From Rhodothermales bacterium (GTDB taxonomy: Bacteria > Bacteroidota > Rhodothermia > Rhodothermales > UBA10348), in assembly GCA_017859335.1 (NCBI GenBank), contig JAFMNH010000005.1, forward strand, positions 1 through 39,023: a stretch of DNA of 39,023 bases, written 5' to 3'. The position numbers and the translations under genes were made by a program. How positions within the stretch are numbered: position 1 is the first letter of the stretch; every line of letters starts with the position of its first letter. The notes below the pieces were generated by a model. It saw nothing but the letters and a program-made list of their open reading frames with translations. It ran no database searches and had not been told where the DNA came from. This document shows, piece by piece, positions 22,205-31,081 of the stretch.

Positions 22205-22493
22205 TACCAGCTTCCTGATGCGCGGGCCATTCCGTCCGGACCCGTGGACGCGCCCAAGGCGCCGCGCAGCGGACCCTGGAACGTAATCACCTGGAATATC
22301 ACTCCCTGAGGTTGCATTCGGTCCAGTGCCGTGTCAATGATGCAGGGACGCGGCAAAAGCACGCAACACTGGCGTGAGGAGACGACCCGGACGGGCGCGG
22401 CATCGCAACCAACGGGCGATGGCATGCGAGCAGGAAGCCGCAGGCAGGGTGATGCGCTCCGGGCGCAGTGCCTACCCTTCGTGACATTGGAGG

Positions 22494-22538
22494 CATGGGC
22501 GGGTGATGTGAAGGTACATGGGGGTCACCCGCCCCATG
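22494..22538. repeat. Inverted repeat downstream of SRPBCC gene
   Basis: A 13/14-nt inverted repeat (CATGGGCGGGTGA at 22494-22506, mate at 22525-22538 with one bulged base) lies just past the stop of the reverse-strand SRPBCC gene. A second small hairpin (GCTTCC/GGAAGC, 22538-22555) precedes it. Neither has a T-run. Together they may stabilise or end that transcript. The rest of 22205-22493 shows no gene I can support. Confidence 0.5.
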
Positions 22539-22557
22539 CTTCCGGTATTGGAAGCCT

Positions 22558-22989
22558 TCAGGCCCGGCTTCGCTCCTCGTAGGGCACGGACGTACCATCT
22601 TCGACCCACATGCGTAGCAAGCGCAGGTATTGGGCCCAGCAAAAAGAGGTATGGCGGAAGTGCGCATTATCGTCCTGCCAATCCTCATGTTCAAAAGAGA
22701 TCCATGTCTGGGCGCCCTCCGGGATCAGCTCGATTCGGAGCCGGGTCCCAGTCCAGTCGGGTTCGGCATCCGTGAAATACCACTCGATCAACCGTCCGGG
22801 GTCGACGCCGGTCACTTCGGCTGTCCATTCAAAGGCTTCCGAGAAGTGGAAACAATACATCGAACCGGCCCGTGGCTCCCCCTTGCACCGCTTCGTCCAC
22901 CAGGCATCCAATCCTTGAGGGCGCGAAATGGCATCAAAGATCACGCTCGGCGCAGCGCGTATGGCCAGACGATGTTTAATGGCATGCAC
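22558..22989 (-). CDS. SRPBCC/START-like (AHSA1-type) domain protein
   Basis: This 143-aa protein is a single hydrophobic-cavity fold. It opens with the typical strand-helix IKHRLAIRAAPSVIFDAISRPQGLDAWWT, then GSMYCFHFSEAFEWTAEVTGVDPGRLIEWYFT, then TRLRIELIPEGAQTWISFEHEDW, and closes with a long helix (CWAQYLRLLRMWVED). The P-x-x-x-[FV]-x-A(L/I)-x-x-P...WWT entry is the signature of the AHSA1/polyketide-cyclase SRPBCC group. Such proteins bind small lipophilic ligands or act as Hsp90 co-chaperone-like modules; the ligand cannot be predicted here. It is on the same strand as the T9SS protein and DnaJ upstream, with a 126-bp gap. Confidence 0.88.
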   Translation of the reverse strand: MHAIKHRLAIRAAPSVIFDAISRPQGLDAWWTKRCKGEPRAGSMYCFHFSEAFEWTAEVTGVDPGRLIEWYFTDAEPDWTGTRLRIELIPEGAQTWISFEHEDWQDDNAHFRHTSFCWAQYLRLLRMWVEDGTSVPYEERSRA

Positions 22990-23115
22990 GTCGGTATTCC
23001 TTGATCATGTACAAACGGGTAGCGGGTTCATCCCCAGAATACGAACCAAACCGCATACGATGGACCGCTGGCCAGCCGGAGCTGTCCTGGTGAACATTTT
23101 ACCCAGCCAACAGCC

Positions 23116-25233
23116 CTACTTGTGCAGCACGATCATGCGCACTGCACTGTATCTGCCCGCGGCGGCCTGTACCGAGTAGAGCCCGGAGGCGGGAACGGGT
23201 ACATCCAGATGGACCGTGGATGCACCGGCAGGAAGGAACATATCCTTTTCGAGCACCTGCCTTCCCATGAGGTCGAATACCTTGAAGCGGACGGGACCTG
23301 CCTGGGGAGGAGCGACCGAGAACCGGACCGGTCCACGGGAGGGATTGGGCCAGGGCGCCCCCAAGACCAGGTGCTCGGGAAGGGTATACCGCTCGATGCC
23401 TCCCACGGGGGCCGCTGCGCGGCGGAATAAGCCACCCTCCGCCGTACCAATCCATAGCGACTCTTGGGCATCACGCGTCACCGAGGTCACGCGTCGATAG
23501 GAGGCAAGCCCGGAGAGTTGCGGGGTCCACGTCATGCTCGATGGATCGAGCCGAAACACCCCATTGCCAAAGGTGGCAATGTAGGGCGCCCCCTGGGAGT
23601 CAAAGGCGATGTCGCGGATATCTTCGTTTCCTTCCAGCCCCTGGCCAAGGCGGGACCAACTCTGGCCATCATCGAAGGATTGCAGCACTCCGGCAAACCG
23701 GGTACCGGCAAGAATCCAGCCGTCAGACTCTGCAAAAGCCTGCACGCTGAACCAGGCTGGATCCCCTGCGCTCATCCGTTGCCACTCGGACCCACCAGGG
23801 ACCTGCCTCCAGGAATCCCATGCAGCACCCGCCAATTTGGATCCGTTCTCGCTCAGGTGCACGGCTACAATGTCGCGGGCATTACCCTCCTCGTCCACGA
23901 TGGGAGCATCCGTCCAGGTGCCCTTCGAGTAAACCCACGCTCCGGCATAGTAAGCTGCAAGGAGGGACCCGTCCTCGGCCAGGGCCAGATCCCGGATGAA
24001 GGGCCTCCCGGGCGGTCCCGAGGCCGACCACCCTGTGGCCTTGTCGTAACGCCACAGACCGGCATTCGTCGCCGCGAGCAGCCCTCCATCGGCATCCAGA
24101 AGGGCATCCGTCGCTCGACGCACGAGGGGTTCTTCGGGATGGACACGATCCCAGGATCCACCGTAATCGTGGGTGATGAACAAACCACCTGCTGTGGTCA
24201 CGACGAGACTGCCATCGGGCTGTGAGCGGACCGCAGTAACGTCGCTCGTCAGGCCTGTATTCGAGGGGTACCATGTCTGACCCTCATCCGTACTGAGGAC
24301 CACGCCCTCACCTCGCGTTCCAACCAAGCGCGAGGTGCCTGTCGACAGCCACGAGGCGACATCGGATGCGCTGACTGAGTGTACACGCCAGGTGTTTCCC
24401 TCGTCCTGGCTTTCAAACAGGTTTTGGAACCCGCCGACATGCAGCGATCCACCGGGACCTGCCGTGACCAGACCAACCGTCAGAGGATCCGTATCCGGCT
24501 GGATGCAGGTCCAGAGGGATCCGTTTCCGCGGCTGCGATAGAGCGAACATCCCCCAAAGACAGGATTGGCGCCCGCAAACACATGCCCGGACGCGTTGGT
24601 GGCAATCGAGCGGATGTCGTATTCCTGCAGCCCGCTTGACGCAAATTCCCAGGTGCTGCCCAGGTCGGTAGAGCGAAAGACACCAATGTTCGTGGCAGCA
24701 AAGACATGGGTGGTACTGGCGGCCAGGGAATAGACCGCCGCGTTGTAGCCTTGGAGCGACAGGAGATCCCACGTCAGCCCTTCGTCCTCGGACCGGTACA
24801 AATCGCCATTTACCCCCACCAGTAGCAGACCCGGTTGAGGCTCAAGCATACTCAGAGCGTAGGTAGCCTCCAGGCCAGCAGGTACCCAGCTTTCGGATTC
24901 GGGGGAGAGTTTGAAGAGGCCTTGACCATAGGTTGCGACGCGGACCTCACCGGAGGCATCAACGTGGATCGCCCGCACATCCAGTACCGTCAATCCTGAG
25001 CTGAATCGAGTCCAGGTTACCCCAGCGTCGAGGCTGCGCTGAACGCCATTTGACGTCGCTGCCAGAACCGAGCCATCGGAAAGCTGCTCCAGATCCCAGA
25101 CGATGGTCCCGCCGTAGGGACCCTCGATCGACATCCAGTCGCCACCCTGGGCGTGAAGGGCAGGGGCAAGCCACTGAACCAGCGCCAGGAGGACGATGGA
25201 GCGGGAGGCAAGCGCCAAAAAATGCCGGGCCAT
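23116..25233 (-). CDS. Secreted BNR/two-component-propeller-like repeat protein with T9SS C-terminal sorting domain
   Basis: This 705-aa protein has an N-terminal signal peptide ending around LAPALHAQ (cleavage near residue 29). It contains many Asp-box/propeller repeats of the forms S-x-D-x-G-x-TW and DDGQSW, interspersed with 'SDGSVLAATSNGV' style strands; two seven-bladed propellers would fit the length. The C-terminus is a type IX secretion sorting domain: APWPNPSRGPVRFSV, VFDLMGRQVLE, and a final ASGLYSVQAA-x-MIVLHK. The protein should cross the outer membrane by T9SS and be anchored or released. The start at 25233 follows the DnaJ stop by one base, so the two genes are probably coupled. 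Function is unknown; adhesion or sensing of glycans is a guess. Confidence 0.9.
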   Translation of the reverse strand: MARHFLALASRSIVLLALVQWLAPALHAQGGDWMSIEGPYGGTIVWDLEQLSDGSVLAATSNGVQRSLDAGVTWTRFSSGLTVLDVRAIHVDASGEVRVATYGQGLFKLSPESESWVPAGLEATYALSMLEPQPGLLLVGVNGDLYRSEDEGLTWDLLSLQGYNAAVYSLAASTTHVFAATNIGVFRSTDLGSTWEFASSGLQEYDIRSIATNASGHVFAGANPVFGGCSLYRSRGNGSLWTCIQPDTDPLTVGLVTAGPGGSLHVGGFQNLFESQDEGNTWRVHSVSASDVASWLSTGTSRLVGTRGEGVVLSTDEGQTWYPSNTGLTSDVTAVRSQPDGSLVVTTAGGLFITHDYGGSWDRVHPEEPLVRRATDALLDADGGLLAATNAGLWRYDKATGWSASGPPGRPFIRDLALAEDGSLLAAYYAGAWVYSKGTWTDAPIVDEEGNARDIVAVHLSENGSKLAGAAWDSWRQVPGGSEWQRMSAGDPAWFSVQAFAESDGWILAGTRFAGVLQSFDDGQSWSRLGQGLEGNEDIRDIAFDSQGAPYIATFGNGVFRLDPSSMTWTPQLSGLASYRRVTSVTRDAQESLWIGTAEGGLFRRAAAPVGGIERYTLPEHLVLGAPWPNPSRGPVRFSVAPPQAGPVRFKVFDLMGRQVLEKDMFLPAGASTVHLDVPVPASGLYSVQAAAGRYSAVRMIVLHK

Positions 25234-25234
25234 A

Positions 25235-26158
25235 TCAGGGTGAGTGGGTGTCTGCATCGGCATCACGCGCCGCCGCAATCAGTGTTTTCTGTTCTTCTGA
25301 CAAGGACTCCGGCAGAAAAACGTCAAGGTGCACAATGAGGTCCCCCTTCTCCGTTTCTGTGGCCACCCCATGTTCCTTGATGCGAAGTCGGTCGCCGGGC
25401 TGACTTCCCCCCGGAATGGTCAGTTTGAGTCGGCTCCCGTGGGGAGAGAGGACACGCATCGATCCGCCCAGGAGGGCGTCAAAGACAGAAACGCGTTCAT
25501 GCGTATGAATGGACAACCCCTCCCGGGTGAAGCGATCATCTTCTTTCACGCGCACGGTTACGTACAGGTCTGCCCGGGTCCCACCCGGCATGGTATGGCC
25601 TTTACCGCGAATCCGGATCTTGTGGCCATCCTTGACGCCCTTTGGAAAGGGGACAGCGATTTTTTCATTCTCGAGTGAGAGCATGATCCGGCCCCCTTTG
25701 AGCATCTGCTCGAACGAAATACGGACGGTACGATTACGCTCGTACGAAGGAGCCGCCTTCCTCCCAGACGGGCCGTTGCCGCCCGGTGAGCTGCGTGGGC
25801 CCGCTGCGCCTCCGAAGAAGCGTTCGAACAGGTCGGACATACCGGATGCGCTGCCGAAGTCAGGCTCCATGCGGGTGTAGGTCCCCTCCGGATTCCGGCG
25901 ATACCCGGCACCGGGGGAGGAACCGAAGGGCGATCCGGATCCACCGAATCGCCTCATGCGATCGTACTGCTTGCGTTTGGCGGGGTCGGAGAGGGTTTCA
26001 TAGGCCTCCTGGACCTTCTTGAAACGCTCCTCGGCCGTTGCATCGTCCGGGTTTCGATCCGGATGGAGTTCGCGTGCCAGCGTGCGGTAGGCCTTCTTGA
26101 TGGCAGCAGCGTCCGCTGACTCCTTCACTCCCAACGTTTTGTAAAAATCGTTTGGCAT
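25235..26158 (-). CDS. DnaJ-family chaperone without zinc-finger domain (CbpA-like)
   Basis: This 307-aa protein has an N-terminal J domain (residues 5-70, HPD at 32-34, DFYKTLGV start), then a Gly/Ser/Phe-rich linker with FGGSGSPFGSSPGAGYRRN and LFERFFGGA. A DnaJ C-terminal substrate-binding domain follows from about residue 145 (RNTVRISFEQMLKGG-like, IRIRGKGHTMPGG, FTREGLSIHTHERVSVFDALLGG, KLTIPGGSQPGDRLRIKEHG). The four CxxCxGxG zinc repeats of classical DnaJ are absent, so it is a type II/CbpA-like co-chaperone for DnaK. The ATG at 26158 is used because PNDFYKTLGV directly follows; an ATG at 26179 would add seven residues. It is the first gene of a reverse-strand pair with the T9SS protein and is divergent from the biotin carboxylase gene. 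Confidence 0.93.
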   Translation of the reverse strand: MPNDFYKTLGVKESADAAAIKKAYRTLARELHPDRNPDDATAEERFKKVQEAYETLSDPAKRKQYDRMRRFGGSGSPFGSSPGAGYRRNPEGTYTRMEPDFGSASGMSDLFERFFGGAAGPRSSPGGNGPSGRKAAPSYERNRTVRISFEQMLKGGRIMLSLENEKIAVPFPKGVKDGHKIRIRGKGHTMPGGTRADLYVTVRVKEDDRFTREGLSIHTHERVSVFDALLGGSMRVLSPHGSRLKLTIPGGSQPGDRLRIKEHGVATETEKGDLIVHLDVFLPESLSEEQKTLIAAARDADADTHSP

Positions 26159-26222
26159 ACCGCATCGTGGGACCAGCACAGATGGACTAACCGGGCAGCT
26201 GTCAGGATCGTCCGGTTTCTGC

Positions 26223-26230
26223 TATCTTGG
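26223..26230 (+). promoter_or_regulatory. Possible -7 promoter element for the biotin carboxylase gene
   Basis: TATCTTGG lies about 100 bases before the biotin carboxylase start and resembles the other TATCTT-type -7 boxes in this window. No TTG is present at the ideal upstream distance, so this is tentative. The rest of the divergent gap (26159-26330) shows no gene. Confidence 0.3.
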
Positions 26231-26330
26231 CACCACATTCAATTGGTGATGGCTGTTGTACGGCATCGTGAACGACGTCCGCAGCCACAGGATCTACCAA
26301 ATCCGTGCCAACCGGTAGTTTCATGCAGAA

Positions 26331-27854
26331 ATGTCAGGAATCCGCCCCATAAAAAAGGTTCTCGTCGCCAATCGTGGCGAAATTGCTGTCCGCATCATGC
26401 GTACCTGTCGCGATATGGGGATACGCAGCGTGGCAGTCTACAGTGAAGCCGATGAAAAGGCGCTGCATGTGCGCCTGGCGGACGAGGCATGGCCAATCGG
26501 GCCGGCCCCCTCGTCGCAATCCTACCTGGCAGCTGATACGATCCTTGCCGTGGCGGCCTCATGCGGGGCTGATGCCATTCATCCGGGGTATGGCTTCCTC
26601 TCTGAAAGTCCCGAATTCGCGGAGGCCTGCAGGCAACAAGGCATCCAGTTCATCGGGCCACCGGCATCGGCCATCCGGGACATGGGCGACAAGACAGCGG
26701 CGCGGGCCCTCATGCAAGAGGCCGCAGTCCCCATGGCTCCCGGCACGACGGGGGCAATCAACGGGCAGGAAGACGCGTTGCGGGTCGCTGAGGAGATTGG
26801 TTTTCCTGTACTGATCAAGGCGGCCGCAGGCGGGGGTGGAAAGGGTATGCGGATCGTGCGCTCTGCCGAGGCCCTCAGCGATGCACTTTCGACAGCCTCC
26901 AGAGAAGCATCCTCAGCCTTCGGTGATGGGCGCGTCTTCATCGAGAAGTATATCGATGAGCCCCGCCATATTGAAATCCAGATCATGGCCGATGCACATG
27001 GCAATATTGTGCATCTCTACGAGCGGGAGTGCTCGATCCAACGACGGCACCAGAAAGTCATCGAAGAGGCACCTTCCAGCATACTGACCCCCGAGGTGCG
27101 ATCCCTGATGGGAGAGGCTGCCATCCGGGCGGCTCGTTCCTGTGGATACGTCGGGGCCGGGACGGTCGAGTTCCTGCTCGATTCAGACATGCAGTTCTAT
27201 TTCATGGAAATGAACACCCGCTTGCAGGTGGAGCATCCTGTCACGGAATGGATTACGGGATTGGACCTGGTGGAACTGCAGATACGCATAGCCGAAGGCC
27301 ATACCTTGCCGTTTACACAGGATCAGGTGAGCGCCACGGGGCACGCCATCGAGTGCCGCATATATGCCGAGGATCCGACCTCGGGCTTCCTCCCCGGACC
27401 GGGCACCCTCCTGGTACACGATCCCCCTTCAGGGCCGGGCATCCGGTTGGACAGCGGGGTCGAAGAAGGGGCAGAAATCCCGGTCCACTATGATCCCATG
27501 ATATCGAAGCTCATCGCCTGGGGGACCACACGGGAGCAGGCCATTGCCCGCATGGTAGGGGCTCTCGGCGAATATGACATCGCCGGCGTACCCACCACGA
27601 TTGGTTTCTGCCGCTATGTAATGCTACACGATGCCTTCGTCTCCGGCGGATTTTCGACCCACTTCGTGGACGACCACTTCATGCCGGATGTCCTGACAGT
27701 GTCCAACCCGTCGCTTGGGGAGGATATGGCCATCGCGGCCGCCCTGTATGTCGATGGCCATCATCGTACGGCACCGCAACAGGGGCCCGGCCCCTCGACC
27801 CCTTCTGCCGGCTACAGTCCGTGGCACCTTCGACGACGGCAGCGCGAGGCTTGA
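26331..27854 (+). CDS. accC: Biotin carboxylase subunit of an acyl-CoA carboxylase
   Basis: This 507-aa ATP-grasp enzyme carboxylates biotin on a carrier protein with bicarbonate and ATP. KVLVANRGEIAVRI starts the N-terminal domain; IHPGYGFLSES and FIGPP follow. The ATP loop is AAAGGGGKGMR; the catalytic stretch ERECSIQRRHQKVIEEAPS and YFMEMNTRLQVEHPVTEWITGLDLVE are complete. The biotin-carboxylase C-terminal region includes GHAIECRIYAEDP and LDSGVEEG. No biotin-carrier (EAMKM) domain is fused on: the protein ends in a Pro-rich tail with WHLRRRQREA. It is slightly longer than E. coli AccC (449 aa) and could serve acetyl-, propionyl- or methylcrotonyl-CoA carboxylase. No carboxyltransferase is adjacent, so the substrate is open and the symbol denotes the subunit type only. 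Confidence 0.92.
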   Translation: MSGIRPIKKVLVANRGEIAVRIMRTCRDMGIRSVAVYSEADEKALHVRLADEAWPIGPAPSSQSYLAADTILAVAASCGADAIHPGYGFLSESPEFAEACRQQGIQFIGPPASAIRDMGDKTAARALMQEAAVPMAPGTTGAINGQEDALRVAEEIGFPVLIKAAAGGGGKGMRIVRSAEALSDALSTASREASSAFGDGRVFIEKYIDEPRHIEIQIMADAHGNIVHLYERECSIQRRHQKVIEEAPSSILTPEVRSLMGEAAIRAARSCGYVGAGTVEFLLDSDMQFYFMEMNTRLQVEHPVTEWITGLDLVELQIRIAEGHTLPFTQDQVSATGHAIECRIYAEDPTSGFLPGPGTLLVHDPPSGPGIRLDSGVEEGAEIPVHYDPMISKLIAWGTTREQAIARMVGALGEYDIAGVPTTIGFCRYVMLHDAFVSGGFSTHFVDDHFMPDVLTVSNPSLGEDMAIAAALYVDGHHRTAPQQGPGPSTPSAGYSPWHLRRRQREA

Positions 27855-27860
27855 GGGCTC

Positions 27861-28802
27861 CTAGATCCAGGCTTTTTGCATTGTCAGTCCCTGACTGACC
27901 AGCCAGTCGGCAACAGCCATGACGGATTCACGCACTCCCTTGGTGGTCATCGGATTGCCAAAGGGCTGAAGACTGACCAGCACGCCACCCTGTTCGTGTG
28001 GCCAGGCCTGGATGATGAGTTCCTGCCGCAGATCGGGCTCTTCACTGACGGCTTTGAACAGCAGCCCATCACCCGAAAGGTCACGGTAGGCTTCGAGCAC
28101 GATGGCATGACCCCCTTCAAAAGCCCGGACCTGCTTCTCGAAGGTCCCGACCTCGGTGAGTGTTCCGTCCAGGATAGCGTGTTGCATGGGTATGATCGTA
28201 TTTCGCGGTTCGGGTGAATCGGCCACCGAACTGAGGGTGAACCGCGCGTGATAAATGGGCTTGTCCTGCTCGAGCCACTTCATGGCATACTTTGTCCGCA
28301 GCGTTGCCGGCGGAGGGTCTCCTTCCTCAACAACAAAACACCCGGAGGCTTTGCCCTGCGCCACTGAAAAGGCGAAGTACTCAGGATGGTCCGTGGTCAG
28401 GTGGAGACTGCCACCGGGCTTGAGGCGACTGGAGAGGATCTGGAAAAACGGTACCTGAAGGAGCCGGTTGCTGAGGTGTTTTTTGCGGGGCCACGGATCC
28501 GGAAAATTGACGTACACGCGATCGAGTCCGCCTTCGGGAATGACATCCCGGACAATGAAGCGGCCGCTTCCCTTGTAGAGCCGCACATGCTCTGCACCGC
28601 ATCGTTTCATGCGCCGAAAGGCACGCCACACGGAACCGAGCGACACTTCGGCACCCAGTACATTCCACTCGGGATGAGCCTGTTGCAGGTGTTCGAGGTA
28701 GCGACCATCCCCGAACCCGATTTCCAGTACGAGCGGGGCCTGCCGCCCGAAGAGGGAGGAAAAATCCGTAGGTGTCTGGAAATCTGCGTTGAAGACAAGC
28801 AT
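27861..28802 (-). CDS. trmB: tRNA (guanine(46)-N7)-methyltransferase with C-terminal extension
   Basis: The first about 210 residues are TrmB: SAM-binding LEIGFGDGRYLEHL (25-38), GAEVSLGSV, and the substrate motif FPDPWPRKKHLSNRLL (100-115). KPGGSLHLTTDHPEYF and LRTKYAMKWLEQDKPIYHARF follow, the latter matching the T-x-(Y/F)E-x-(K/R)-style end of the family. It methylates guanine-46 in the tRNA variable loop. At 313 aa it is about 80-100 residues longer than E. coli TrmB. The extra part (from about 215) reads as an alpha/beta domain ending FGNPMTTKGVRESVMAVADWL. Some deep-branching bacteria have longer TrmB with C-terminal extensions. The gene is convergent with the carboxylase gene (6-bp gap) and divergent from the porX-like gene. 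Confidence 0.93.
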   Translation of the reverse strand: MLVFNADFQTPTDFSSLFGRQAPLVLEIGFGDGRYLEHLQQAHPEWNVLGAEVSLGSVWRAFRRMKRCGAEHVRLYKGSGRFIVRDVIPEGGLDRVYVNFPDPWPRKKHLSNRLLQVPFFQILSSRLKPGGSLHLTTDHPEYFAFSVAQGKASGCFVVEEGDPPPATLRTKYAMKWLEQDKPIYHARFTLSSVADSPEPRNTIIPMQHAILDGTLTEVGTFEKQVRAFEGGHAIVLEAYRDLSGDGLLFKAVSEEPDLRQELIIQAWPHEQGGVLVSLQPFGNPMTTKGVRESVMAVADWLVSQGLTMQKAWI

Positions 28803-29065
28803 CAGATGGGAAGGGGCAGCGGGGGATGAACCGACAGGGCGATGTTACGCTGTGACCGCTTGCAAGCCAAGTGAGAATCCTGTGGAAGTTGACCCACCGG
28901 GAACGGCACCCACTCCCAGTGGAGGGATCCACCGGAGCCGCTCCCACGAGCGACGAACAAACCTCTCTGGAGCGGGTACACCCCTTTCCATCGCACACCA
29001 GCCCTTCGACGCTCCGCACTTCGATACCGTTTTTTCAAGGACTCTCGAACGAACCACGGAACCGA

Positions 29066-30637
29066 ATGGCAACGATTTCCCGCATCCTGTGGGCAGACGA
29101 TGAAATCGATCTGCTCAAACCCCACGTTCTGTTTCTCGAATCCAGGGGCTACGAGGTGACGAGCGTCACCAACGGCGCGGATGCCATCGATGAGGTCCGC
29201 AATGGGCGGTATGACCTCGTCCTGCTCGACGAACAGATGCCGGGCATGGGTGGTCTCGAGACGCTCACTGCCATAAAGGAAACAAGCAGCGACCTGCCGG
29301 TGGTCATGATCACCAAGAGCGAGGAGGAGCGCATCATGGAAGAGGCGCTCGGTGGAAAGATTTCGGATTACCTCACAAAACCGGTCAATCCCAGCCAGGT
29401 CCTGCTGACGTGCAAACGCATCCTCGATGGGCGCCGCATCGAATCCGAGAAAGCCTCCGAGAACTATCTCCAAGCCTTCGGAGAAATTTCGGCCCTTCTC
29501 ATGAATCCCCTCGATCACTCGGCATGGGTGGATCTTTACCAGCGACTCATCCGGTATGACGTCGAATTGGACTCGGATGAGGGCGTACGACAGGTCTTCG
29601 AAGACCAGGCCCGTCACGTGAATCAGGCCTTCTGCAAATACGTGGAGGAGGTCTATCCTCGCTGGATTTCCCGCGTGGATTCCGCACCCGACGAAGAGCG
29701 TCCTGCCCTTTCCCACGAGGTCATCCCCGAATGGGTCATTCCGGAGCTGAATCACGGAAAGCCTGTCGTCTTTTTCGTCATCGACTGCATGCGATGGGAC
29801 CAGTGGCTCGAATTCGAGCATTTGCTCTCCCCGCTCTTCACTATTTCGAGGGACTACCACTACTCCATCCTGCCAACAGCCACGCCTTACTCCCGCAACG
29901 CCATCTTTTCAGGACTGCTACCGGACGCTTTGGCCAAACGCTACCCCCGCATCTGGGCACAGGGCGAAGATGATGAGCACAGCCGTAACCGAAACGAAGA
30001 GCAATTCCTGAACGATTTACTCGAACGACGTCATATCCAGGCGCGCGTGCGCTACGACAAGTTGATCGGGAGCAAGGATGGTCGGGAGTTCCAGCAAACC
30101 GTCCACGATCTGCTCCAACACGATCTGAGCGCGGTTGTGGTCAACTTTGTCGATATCCTGGCCCACTCCCGATCCGACTCTGCCGTGCTCAAGGAAATTG
30201 CGCCGGACGAGCGGGCCTATCGAGCCCTGACGAGGACCTGGTTCGAACACTCGTGGCTATTCCAAGCCTTCCAGCAGCTGGCCGAGAGCGACTGTACCCT
30301 GGTCATCACAACCGATCACGGCGCCATACGCAGTCTCCACGACACGAAAGTCATCGGTGATCGCGAAACCTCGACTGCTCTGAGATACAAATACGGAAAG
30401 AATCTGAAGTGTGATGAGCGTCATGCCGTCCTCGTGCGGGATCCTTCCACCTTCGGACTGCCTTCGGACCATCGCAATACCAATTTCATCATTGCCAAGG
30501 AAGACTACTACTTCGTGTATCCGACGAATTACAACCGGTATCTGAACAAGTATCGCGATACCATGCAACATGGTGGGATCTCGATGGAAGAAATGATCCT
30601 TCCCGTGATGACGCTTCGCCCACGGTCCGCAGGCTGA
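29066..30637 (+). CDS. porX: PorX-like response regulator with PglZ (alkaline phosphatase-superfamily) domain
   Basis: This 523-aa protein starts at 29066 with MATISRILWADDEIDLLKPH. Residues 1-120 form a receiver domain: DDE acidic pocket at 11-13, phospho-acceptor Asp55 in LLDEQMPG, conserved Thr in MITKSEEE, and Lys in YLTKPV. A helical linker (about 130-230) leads to a PglZ domain. Its metal site shows VVFFVIDCMRWDQW (Asp), TPYSRNAIFSG (likely Thr/Ser nucleophile), VNFVDILAHSRSD and VITTDHGAI (Asp-His). There is no DNA-binding domain. This matches PorX, the T9SS response regulator in Porphyromonas and relatives whose PglZ part is a phosphodiesterase. It is 3 bases before tsaE. No PorY kinase or sigma factor SigP is visible. 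Family and domains are firm; T9SS control is inferred. Confidence 0.93.
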   Translation: MATISRILWADDEIDLLKPHVLFLESRGYEVTSVTNGADAIDEVRNGRYDLVLLDEQMPGMGGLETLTAIKETSSDLPVVMITKSEEERIMEEALGGKISDYLTKPVNPSQVLLTCKRILDGRRIESEKASENYLQAFGEISALLMNPLDHSAWVDLYQRLIRYDVELDSDEGVRQVFEDQARHVNQAFCKYVEEVYPRWISRVDSAPDEERPALSHEVIPEWVIPELNHGKPVVFFVIDCMRWDQWLEFEHLLSPLFTISRDYHYSILPTATPYSRNAIFSGLLPDALAKRYPRIWAQGEDDEHSRNRNEEQFLNDLLERRHIQARVRYDKLIGSKDGREFQQTVHDLLQHDLSAVVVNFVDILAHSRSDSAVLKEIAPDERAYRALTRTWFEHSWLFQAFQQLAESDCTLVITTDHGAIRSLHDTKVIGDRETSTALRYKYGKNLKCDERHAVLVRDPSTFGLPSDHRNTNFIIAKEDYYFVYPTNYNRYLNKYRDTMQHGGISMEEMILPVMTLRPRSAG

Positions 30638-30640
30638 TCC

Positions 30641-31081
30641 ATGGAAGAACAGCGTATCACGAGCCACAGTGTCGAACGCACGATCCAGGCCGGGGCAGCG
30701 TTTGGTGATGTCCTTGGGGCCGGTCAGGTCGTTGCGCTCCTCGGCGACCTGGGTGCAGGAAAAACACACTTCGTGAAAGGCATTGCACAGGCTCTCGGTA
30801 TCCACCCTGATACGGTCTCGAGCCCGACATTCAGCATTGCGCAGGAATATCGAGGTGGGCGCTTTCCACTCTACCATATCGACTGTTACCGCCTCTCCGA
30901 TGTGGCCGAATTCGAGCGCACGGGAGCGCAGGACTACATCGGCGGTGATGGCATTTGCCTGATTGAATGGCCTCAGCGCATCGAATCACTCCTACCCATG
31001 GACACGATCCTCGTCAGCATTCGCCACCGAGGTGACGGGGGACGTGACATCCGGATACTGCCCTCCCCTGCCCATGCATGA
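30641..31081 (+). CDS. tsaE: tRNA threonylcarbamoyladenosine biosynthesis ATPase TsaE
   Basis: This 146-aa P-loop protein has Walker A GDLGAGKTHF (residues 35-44), the SSPTFSIAQEY switch-like segment, LYHIDCYRL with the Walker B-like Asp, and ICLIEWPQRI. It works with TsaB, TsaD and TsaC to make t6A at position 37 of tRNAs that read ANN codons. It starts 3 bases after the porX-like stop, and its stop overlaps the folC start region by 8 bases. The three genes are therefore very likely one transcript. As I recall, porX-tsaE adjacency is common in Bacteroidota. Confidence 0.96.
   Translation: MEEQRITSHSVERTIQAGAAFGDVLGAGQVVALLGDLGAGKTHFVKGIAQALGIHPDTVSSPTFSIAQEYRGGRFPLYHIDCYRLSDVAEFERTGAQDYIGGDGICLIEWPQRIESLLPMDTILVSIRHRGDGGRDIRILPSPAHA

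Noticed and set aside
22331-22582. Small forward open frame of 83 codons downstream of the riboswitch region
   Set aside because: No start context or family pattern; it overlaps the end of the SRPBCC gene in antisense.
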